Assembly: GCF_011300215.1 (NCBI RefSeq)
Contig: NZ_CP049866.1
Span: forward strand, 1,674,001-1,738,000
Reading direction: 5' to 3'
DNA: 64,000 nucleotides
Source: Nocardioides piscis
GTDB lineage: Bacteria > Actinomycetota > Actinomycetes > Propionibacteriales > Nocardioidaceae
Shown: positions 58,472 through 64,000 of the stretch, piece after piece
Numbering within the stretch: position 1 is the first letter of the stretch
How the letters are laid out: each line of letters begins with the position of its first letter
Program-made: the position numbers and the translations under genes
The notes under the pieces: model-generated
What the model was told of the DNA's origin: nothing
Database searches by the model: none
What the model saw: only the letters and a program-made list of their open reading frames with translations

Positions 58472-59499
58472 TCCTTGACCTGCGCGATGGTGGCGGCCGG
58501 GTCGTCGGTCGCCGGCGTCAGGTTGAGATGGGTGACGCCCGCCTCGCGGAAGGCCTCGATCCGCTCGCGGACGTAGGAGGGGGGACCCACGAGGTTGGCG
58601 GCCTCCAGCCACTCGGTCGGGATGAGCGCCTCGGCCTCCTTCTTCTTGCCCGAGAGATAGAGCTCCTGGATCTGCTCCGCCTCCTGCTCATAGCCGTAGG
58701 ACACCGCGACGTCGTTGTAGAAGTTCTTGCCCTTCGCGCCCATGCCGCCGACATAGAGGGCGAAGATCGGCCGCGCCAGGTCGAGGAGCGCCTTCGTCTC
58801 CGGGCCCTCGCCGATCGCGACCATCCCGCCGGCGTTGATCTGGAGCGGGCCGAGGTCGTCGGAACGCCTGGCGGCGCCTGCCGCGAGGGCCTCGCCCCAG
58901 ACGAGGTGCGCCTTCTCGGGGTGGAACAGGATCGGGATCCAGCCGTCGGCGATCGCGGCCGTCTGCTCCACCGACTTCACGCCGAGGGCGGCGACCCAGA
59001 TCGGGATCGAGTCGCGCTCGGGGTGGGTGAGGAGCTTGAGGGGCTTGCCGAGGCCGGTGACGCCGCCGTCCTCCTTGGTCAGCGGGAGCTTGATGATCCC
59101 GTCGTTCTCGAGCCGCTCGCGCTTGAGGCCGCGGCGGACGATGTCGATGACCTCGGCGGTGCGGGCGAGCGGCTTGGAGTAGGGCACTCCGTGGAAGCCC
59201 TCGATCACTTGGGGCCCGCTGGCGCCGAGGCCGAGGATGGCGCGGCCGCCGGAGACGTTGTCCAGGCCGGCAGCGGTCTGCAGCAGGGTGCTGGGGGTGC
59301 GTGAATAGATGTTGAGGATGCCCGAGCCGATCTCGACCGTCTCGGTCCTGGCCGCGAGATAGCCCATCAGGGTGGGGGCGTCGAATCCGTACGCCTCCGC
59401 CACCCACACGGTGTCGAGCCCCGCCTTCTCCAGGGCACTCACCTGGTCGGCGGCGTCGCGCGGGTTGCCCGAATACATCAGGGGCATCGAGAGCTTCAT
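58459..59499 (-). CDS. LLM-class (F420-dependent) oxidoreductase
   Basis: A 346-residue TIM-barrel luciferase-like monooxygenase or dehydrogenase. Start ATG 59499 (MKLSMPLMYSGNPRDAADQV) is supported by conservation and by an operator-like palindrome just upstream. GLDTVWVAEAYGFDAPTLMGYLA and GSGILNIYSRTPSTLLQTAA are typical of F420-dependent members, as is ILGLGASGPQVIEGFHG. With fbiC in the same window, F420 use is likely, though FMN cannot be excluded. First gene of an operon with the MpaB-type oxygenase. Confidence 0.85.
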   Translation of the reverse strand: MKLSMPLMYSGNPRDAADQVSALEKAGLDTVWVAEAYGFDAPTLMGYLAARTETVEIGSGILNIYSRTPSTLLQTAAGLDNVSGGRAILGLGASGPQVIEGFHGVPYSKPLARTAEVIDIVRRGLKRERLENDGIIKLPLTKEDGGVTGLGKPLKLLTHPERDSIPIWVAALGVKSVEQTAAIADGWIPILFHPEKAHLVWGEALAAGAARRSDDLGPLQINAGGMVAIGEGPETKALLDLARPIFALYVGGMGAKGKNFYNDVAVSYGYEQEAEQIQELYLSGKKKEAEALIPTEWLEAANLVGPPSYVRERIEAFREAGVTHLNLTPATDDPAATIAQVKEWVS

Positions 59500-59508
59500 G
59501 CCGCCAAC

Positions 59509-59529
59509 TGTGACAGCAACACTGTCACA
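59509..59529. promoter_or_regulatory. Palindromic operator upstream of the LLM gene
   Basis: TGTGACAG, CAACA, CTGTCACA: eight-base perfect arms with a five-base centre, ten bases from the LLM start codon. Size and symmetry fit a TetR-family repressor site. It also lies 14 bases after the ABC gene stop. Confidence 0.6.
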
Positions 59530-59542
59530 ATCGCAAGACCGG

Positions 59543-61291
59543 TCAGGCAGACCCGTGCCAGGACTCCCACAGGGCTGCATAGGACCCGCCGGCGGCCACG
59601 AGGTCGTCGTGCGACCCCAGCTCGATGATCCGTCCGTCCTCCACGACCGCGACCCGGTCGGCGTCGTGGGCGGAGAAGAGGCGGTGGGCGATCGCGATGA
59701 CGGTGCGACCGTGGAGCACGGCGGCCAGCGACCGCTCGAGGTGGCGTGCTGCCCGCGGGTCGATCAGCGAGGTCGCCTCGTCCAGCACCAACGTGTGCGG
59801 GTCGGCCAGGACCAACCGGGCCAGCGCGACCTGCTGGGCCTGGGCGGCCGTGAGCGAGCGCCCGCCGGAGCCGACCACCGTGTCCAGGCCGGCGGGCAGG
59901 GACGAGACCCAGGTGTCCGCGTCGACAGCGGCGAGTGCTCCGAGCACCTGGGGGTCGCTCGCTCCCGGGCGCGCGAGGGCGACGTTGTCGCGCAGGGTCC
60001 CCACGAAGACGTGGTGCTCCTGCGTCACGAGCGCGACGTGGCCGCGCAGGTCGCCCAGGGGCAGCTCGACCAGACCCACGTCACCCACGGTGACCTCCCC
60101 GGTCCGGGGCGGGTGGATGCCTGCCAGCAGCCGCCCCAGGGTCGACTTGCCGGCGCCGGACGGGCCCACCATGGCGATCCGCTCGCCGACGCCCACGTCC
60201 AGGTCGACACCGTGGAGCACGTCACGCCCCTCGACGTAGGAGAAGCGGACGGCGGAGGCGTCGAGCTTCTCGGAGGTCGGTCGACGGCCGGTGGCCTCCC
60301 GGTCGTCGGGCACCTGCGCCACTCCGAGCAGCCGGGCCAGGGATGCGGCACCGAGCTGGAGCTCGTCGAGGATGGACACGATCCGGTCGACCGGATCGAT
60401 CAGCATCTGCACATAGAGAGTCGCGGTCGTGACCTCGGCCAGTGACACCGAGCCTCGCGTGTAGAGCCAGCCACCGAAGAGCAGCGTGGCCACGACCGGC
60501 AGGAGATAGCTCAGCTCCATGCTCGGGAAGAACACGGTACGCAGGCCCAAGGTGTAGCGCTCGGCGGCGAAGGAGGCGGCGCAGTCGTCGTCGCACAGTC
60601 GCACCCGCTGTTCACCCAGGCCCAGCGCCTCGACCGTGCGGGAGCCCTCGACCGTCTCCGAGAGGGTCGTGGTGATCTGGGAGTAGGACGCGCTCTCCTT
60701 CAGGTAGCCGTCCTTGGCGCGCGCGAGATACCACCTCAGCCCGAGGGTCAGCGGTGGCAGCGCCAGCAGGCAGGGCAGGGCGACCCACCAACCCACGCTC
60801 ACGGCGGCGACCAGCGTCAGCGCGGCCGAGACCACCGCGATGGTCCACTCCGGCAGGGCCCAGCGAACCGACCAGCCGAGACGGTCGATGTCGGAACCCG
60901 TGCGCGTCAGCAGGTCACCCGACCCGGCTGCCTCGACCGTGCCGATCGGGAGCGCGAGGGTGTTGGCGACGAAGTCCTCGCGCAGCTCGGCCAGCACCAG
61001 CTCGCCGGTCACCTGGGAGCGATAGCGGGCGAAGCGGGTCAGCACCGACTGGAGGAGCAGGAAGACCGCGAGCCACACCGCGATCGTGTCCACCCGGGCG
61101 ACGGTCGTGCCCTCCTCGACCGACTGCACGAGGTCGCCCAGGAGCCGGGGTGCGGCCAGGGCGCTCAGGGCGGCCAGGACGTGCAGCCCCAGCGCGGACC
61201 AGAGCATGCGTGGGTGCCGACGCGCGACCTGGCCGACATATCGGCGTACGGCGCGGCCGTCTGCGACAGGGAGCCGGGTCTGGTCGCTCAC
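59543..61291 (-). CDS. ABC exporter half-transporter with intact Walker motifs, degenerate signature
   Basis: A 582-residue type IV ABC exporter subunit: six membrane helices (about 28-300), then a nucleotide-binding domain. Walker A GPSGAGKST is at 376-384, Q-loop in VTQEHH, Walker B LVLDE at 501-505 with catalytic Glu, and the switch histidine is H536 (IAHRL). The signature LSGGQ is replaced by LTAAQ (480-484). It pairs with the upstream gene, whose stop overlaps this ATG. Their defects are complementary: this subunit provides the Walker side of the only competent ATP site. Substrate unknown, efflux of a small molecule or lipid is likely. Confidence 0.9.
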   Translation of the reverse strand: MSDQTRLPVADGRAVRRYVGQVARRHPRMLWSALGLHVLAALSALAAPRLLGDLVQSVEEGTTVARVDTIAVWLAVFLLLQSVLTRFARYRSQVTGELVLAELREDFVANTLALPIGTVEAAGSGDLLTRTGSDIDRLGWSVRWALPEWTIAVVSAALTLVAAVSVGWWVALPCLLALPPLTLGLRWYLARAKDGYLKESASYSQITTTLSETVEGSRTVEALGLGEQRVRLCDDDCAASFAAERYTLGLRTVFFPSMELSYLLPVVATLLFGGWLYTRGSVSLAEVTTATLYVQMLIDPVDRIVSILDELQLGAASLARLLGVAQVPDDREATGRRPTSEKLDASAVRFSYVEGRDVLHGVDLDVGVGERIAMVGPSGAGKSTLGRLLAGIHPPRTGEVTVGDVGLVELPLGDLRGHVALVTQEHHVFVGTLRDNVALARPGASDPQVLGALAAVDADTWVSSLPAGLDTVVGSGGRSLTAAQAQQVALARLVLADPHTLVLDEATSLIDPRAARHLERSLAAVLHGRTVIAIAHRLFSAHDADRVAVVEDGRIIELGSHDDLVAAGGSYAALWESWHGSA

Positions 61292-63060
61292 GAGACCGTC
61301 TCCACGTCCCGGACCACGAACGCGCGGTAGCCGTCGTGCCGGGCCAGCAGGTCGGCGTGCGTCCCCACGGCGGTGACCCGGCCGTCGACGAGATAGGCGA
61401 CCTCGTCGACAGCATCGAGGAGCAGGGGGCTGACCGTGGTCACCACGGTGGTGCGGCCCGCCCGGTGCCGGCGCAAGCGGGACGCGATCCGGGCCTCGGT
61501 GTGGGCGTCGACCGCGCTCGTGGGCTCCACCAGCACCAGGATCTCGGGGTCGGCAGCCAGGGCGCGCGCCAGCACCAGTCGTTGGCGTTGGCCACCGGAG
61601 AACGACCGGCCCTTCTCGGTGACCACCGTGTCCAGCCCGTCGGGGAGCGCTTCGAGGATGTCCTCCGCGGAGGCCGTGTGCAGCGCCCCGTCGATGTCGC
61701 CGACCCCCCGCTCGTCGAGGCGCTCGGCGAGCCGTCCGGCGAACAGGGCAGCCTCGGTGTCGGAGACGACGATCCTCGAGCGCACGACCCGGTGCGGCAG
61801 CGCGGTGAGCGCAACCCCGCCGAGCGTGACGTCGTCGTCGGTCTCGGGCGCGCAGAGTCCCAGCCGGTCGGCAAGCAGGGCCGAGTCGTCGGGCCGCTCG
61901 GACACGATGGCAGTGAGGAGTCCCGGTCGGATTCTCAGGCCGGTCCGGGCGTCGCGCAGCTCACTGTGCGGTGGCGGGGGAGCGGCGGTGACGGTCGGCT
62001 CGAGCACGTCCGGCTCGAGGGCGAGGACCCGGCAGATCCGGGCTGCTGCGACCCGCCCGCGGATCAGCTTGTTGGCGAACTCCGTCGCCGTACGAAGGGG
62101 GATCATCAAGAACGCGGCATAGCCGTAGAAGGCGACGAGCTCACCGGCGCTGATCTGTCCCGACACGGCCGAGCGGGCGCCCAACCAGACCACGAGCACC
62201 ACGAAGACGCCCGGGAGGAAGACCTGCAGCGCGTCCAGGACGGACTGCAGCTTGGCGACGTTGACCGCGGCAGCACGGGTCGCCTGCGACTCCCGGCGGT
62301 AGCGCGCCAGGAAGACCTCCTCGCCGCCGATCCCGCGCAGCACCCGCAGTCCACCGACGATGTCGGTGCCGGTGTTGGACAGGTCGCTGCGCATCGACCT
62401 CTCGGTCGCGGCGCGCGTCTGCAGGGGGCGCAGGAGCGGTCCCAGCACGAGCATCAGCAGCGGCACACCGAGGAGCACGACCAGTCCGAGCTGGACCGAC
62501 GTGCTGAGGAGGATCGCCGAGACGAGGAGGAACGAGACGATCGCGCCCGAGAAGCGGGCCACGACGTCCATGACGTTGCCGATGTGGTCGAGGTCGGTGG
62601 TGCCGATCGCGATGACCTCGCCGGTGCTGACCTTGCGGGGGAGCGAGGCGCCGAGACGCACCGACTGCCTGGTCGTCAGCTGCACCACCCGATAGGACGC
62701 GGTCAGCCAGTTGGTCACCGCGAACCGGTGTCGCATGATGCCGGTGGCGGCCTGGACGAGCCCGATCGCCAGCATGACGCCGGTCCAGAGCAGGAGCCGG
62801 TCCTGGTCGCGGGCGGCCACGCCCTCGTCGATGGCGCGTCCCAGCACTGCGGGGAGCACGGCCTGGCACGACATCCACGCGATCCCGAAGACCATGCCGC
62901 CCAGCAGCGTCCGCCACTGCCCGGTCGCCAGCCACCACAGGAACCGGCCGGGCGAGCGATGGTCGGCGGTGCCGGGGTCGGGGACGGGGAGCTGACGCAC
63001 TCCAACGAGGCTACGGAGCAGACGGCTGTGCGTGCCAGCGCTTTTCTGTCCGGGGGTCAT
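61288..63060 (-). CDS. ABC exporter half-transporter with no Walker A, intact signature
   Basis: A 590-residue partner subunit (ATG 63060, MTPGQKSAGTHS). Six helices lie at about 45-325, then a nucleotide-binding domain in which the P-loop is missing: where GxxGxGKS/T is expected the sequence reads AIVSERPDDSALLAD (384-398). The Q-loop glutamine is replaced (VVSDTEA) and Walker B reads LVLVE (508-512), lacking its Asp. The H-loop His is absent (VTTVSP near 540). In contrast the signature FSGGQRQR (487-494) is perfect. It therefore cannot bind ATP by itself but can complete the partner's site. ATGA overlap couples the two genes. Confidence 0.9.
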   Translation of the reverse strand: MTPGQKSAGTHSRLLRSLVGVRQLPVPDPGTADHRSPGRFLWWLATGQWRTLLGGMVFGIAWMSCQAVLPAVLGRAIDEGVAARDQDRLLLWTGVMLAIGLVQAATGIMRHRFAVTNWLTASYRVVQLTTRQSVRLGASLPRKVSTGEVIAIGTTDLDHIGNVMDVVARFSGAIVSFLLVSAILLSTSVQLGLVVLLGVPLLMLVLGPLLRPLQTRAATERSMRSDLSNTGTDIVGGLRVLRGIGGEEVFLARYRRESQATRAAAVNVAKLQSVLDALQVFLPGVFVVLVVWLGARSAVSGQISAGELVAFYGYAAFLMIPLRTATEFANKLIRGRVAAARICRVLALEPDVLEPTVTAAPPPPHSELRDARTGLRIRPGLLTAIVSERPDDSALLADRLGLCAPETDDDVTLGGVALTALPHRVVRSRIVVSDTEAALFAGRLAERLDERGVGDIDGALHTASAEDILEALPDGLDTVVTEKGRSFSGGQRQRLVLARALAADPEILVLVEPTSAVDAHTEARIASRLRRHRAGRTTVVTTVSPLLLDAVDEVAYLVDGRVTAVGTHADLLARHDGYRAFVVRDVETVS

Positions 63061-63118
63061 CACCCGACGTTCATCTCGACGTCGTGGGCCCGATGCTCGA
63101 CGGCGCGAGCGTGGAGCC

Positions 63119-64000
63119 ATGACGGTGACCTGGCAGGTGCCTGTGCGCGACCGCCCCCCGAGCCTGGTCGTCACTCCGGCGATCGTCGGCCACCGGGGCG
63201 CCAGCGGACATCGTCCGGAGCACACGCTCGAGGCCTACCGGACCGCCATCCGGATGGGCGTCGACGACATCGAGGTCGACCTGGTCAGCACCCTCGACGG
63301 AGTCCTCGTCGCCCGGCACGAGCCCGAGCTCAGCAGCACCACCGACGTGGCGGACCACCCCGACCTGTCGGGGCGCCGGGCCACGAAGACCATCGACGGG
63401 CGCCGGGTCAGCGGGTGGTTCACCGACGACCTCACTCTCAGCGAGCTCAAGCGACTGGCCGCGCACGAGCGGCTCCCCGCGACCAGGCCAGGAAGTGCCG
63501 TCCACGACGGCCGGGAGGGTGTCGCGACGCTCACCGAGATCCTGGCGATGGTGCACGCGGAGTCGATGCTGCGCGGGCGCAGCGTCGGCGTCATGATCGA
63601 GCTCAAGCACGCGACCTACTTCGACTCTGTCGGCCTGCCGCTCGACGCACCGCTGCTCGCCGCGCTGCGCCGCCACGACCTCGACCGGCCGTGGGCCCGG
63701 ATCACGCTGATGTCGTTCGAGGCCGGCATCCTGCGGCGCCTGGCGGCGCTCACGCGACTGCCGATCGTCCAGCTGCTCGACGCGGGACGTGCACACGCCG
63801 GCATGTGCACCCCCGAGGGCCTCGCCCGCATCGACGAATATGCCGACGGCATCGGACCCCACAAGAACCTGGTGCTGCCGCGCGACGCGACAGGTGCCAT
63901 CTCGAAGCCCTCGTCGCTCGTGCGTGATGCCCATCGGTCGTGGCTGACCGTCCATGCCTGGACGGTCCGGAGCGAGAACCGCTACCTCCCCACCAACCTG
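63119..64000 (+). CDS. Glycerophosphodiester phosphodiesterase (partial, runs off the window)
   Basis: 294 codons are visible from ATG 63119 with no stop before the end of the window. GHRGASGHRPEHTLEAY gives the catalytic HRG and the E-H variant of the EN motif. DIEVDLVSTLDGVLVARHEPEL provides the metal ligands E, D and H. IELKHATYF and SWLTVHAWTVR follow in the order expected for the GlpQ-type long GDPD. The loop between the motifs is longer than in the GDPD at 41 kb, so the two are not recent duplicates. It is divergent from the ABC operon, with 58 bases between starts. Confidence 0.85.
   Translation, partial: MTVTWQVPVRDRPPSLVVTPAIVGHRGASGHRPEHTLEAYRTAIRMGVDDIEVDLVSTLDGVLVARHEPELSSTTDVADHPDLSGRRATKTIDGRRVSGWFTDDLTLSELKRLAAHERLPATRPGSAVHDGREGVATLTEILAMVHAESMLRGRSVGVMIELKHATYFDSVGLPLDAPLLAALRRHDLDRPWARITLMSFEAGILRRLAALTRLPIVQLLDAGRAHAGMCTPEGLARIDEYADGIGPHKNLVLPRDATGAISKPSSLVRDAHRSWLTVHAWTVRSENRYLPTNL

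Noticed and set aside
60754..63927. A 1057-residue rightward open frame across the ABC genes
   Set aside because: Its translation is Arg/Pro/Ala-rich low-complexity sequence antisense to two clearly conserved ABC transporter genes and out of frame with the GDPD gene. High GC content creates such long antisense frames.

Overview
The window is GC-rich, densely packed DNA from an actinobacterium. The evidence is mycothiol-dependent formaldehyde dehydrogenase, coenzyme F420 synthesis (fbiC) with an F420-type oxidoreductase, a groES/groEL operon with a histidine-rich GroEL tail and CIRCE operators, many GTG starts, many ATGA/GTGA gene overlaps, and two-gene IMP dehydrogenase organisation (guaB2/guaB3). 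The order tsaB-rimI-tsaD ... groES-groEL ... guaB2 ... guaB3 ... GMC oxidase ... guaA matches what I recall of mycobacteria. A Nocardioides-like genome is plausible, but the genus is inference.

Layout. 1-5.2 kb: tRNA t6A genes (tsaB end, rimI, tsaD), then a formaldehyde-detoxification pair (mycothiol dehydrogenase and a metallo-hydrolase) and a GH3 lipoprotein. 5.2-9.8 kb: THUMP-like methyltransferase, a membrane protein, groES-groEL. 9.8-19.1 kb: a cell-envelope glycan island (methyltransferase, Emb-like arabinosyltransferase, GT2 plus CapK-type adenylation protein, two sugar-nucleotide epimerases, GT-C glycosyltransferase). 19.2-33.5 kb: purine and central metabolism (ACT-GNAT, guaB2, SDR/MBL/AraC cluster, guaB3, glpD, aldehyde dehydrogenase, GMC oxidoreductase, guaA, lipoprotein). 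33.5-43.8 kb: Tat-exported arylsulfotransferase, fbiC, MMPL transporter, secreted protein, glycerophosphodiesterase and fatty acyl-CoA ligase. 43.8-56 kb: accessory genes, including sugar O-acetyltransferase, a MhuD-like heme-degrading enzyme with an amphi-Trp protein, rifampin ADP-ribosyltransferase (arr), a secreted M4 protease with CUB domain, acetyltransferases and a DUF222/HNH protein. 55-64 kb: acyl-CoA dehydrogenase, MpaB-type oxygenase, LLM oxidoreductase, a highly asymmetric heterodimeric ABC exporter, and a glycerophosphodiesterase cut by the window end.

Three patterns cut across the window. First, seven otherwise intact genes (tsaD, GH3, a membrane protein, an SDR, glpD, fbiC, M4 peptidase) are each broken by a single-base change in a G/C/T run. 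Several are housekeeping genes, so homopolymer sequencing error is the most economical explanation. Second, at least thirteen genes have a TANNNT hexamer ending 6-8 bases before the start codon, which implies leaderless mRNAs. Third, several short perfect palindromes sit just upstream of genes and look like operators. No tRNA, rRNA, CRISPR array or insertion sequence was recognised, and no gene-free stretch exceeds about 240 bases.
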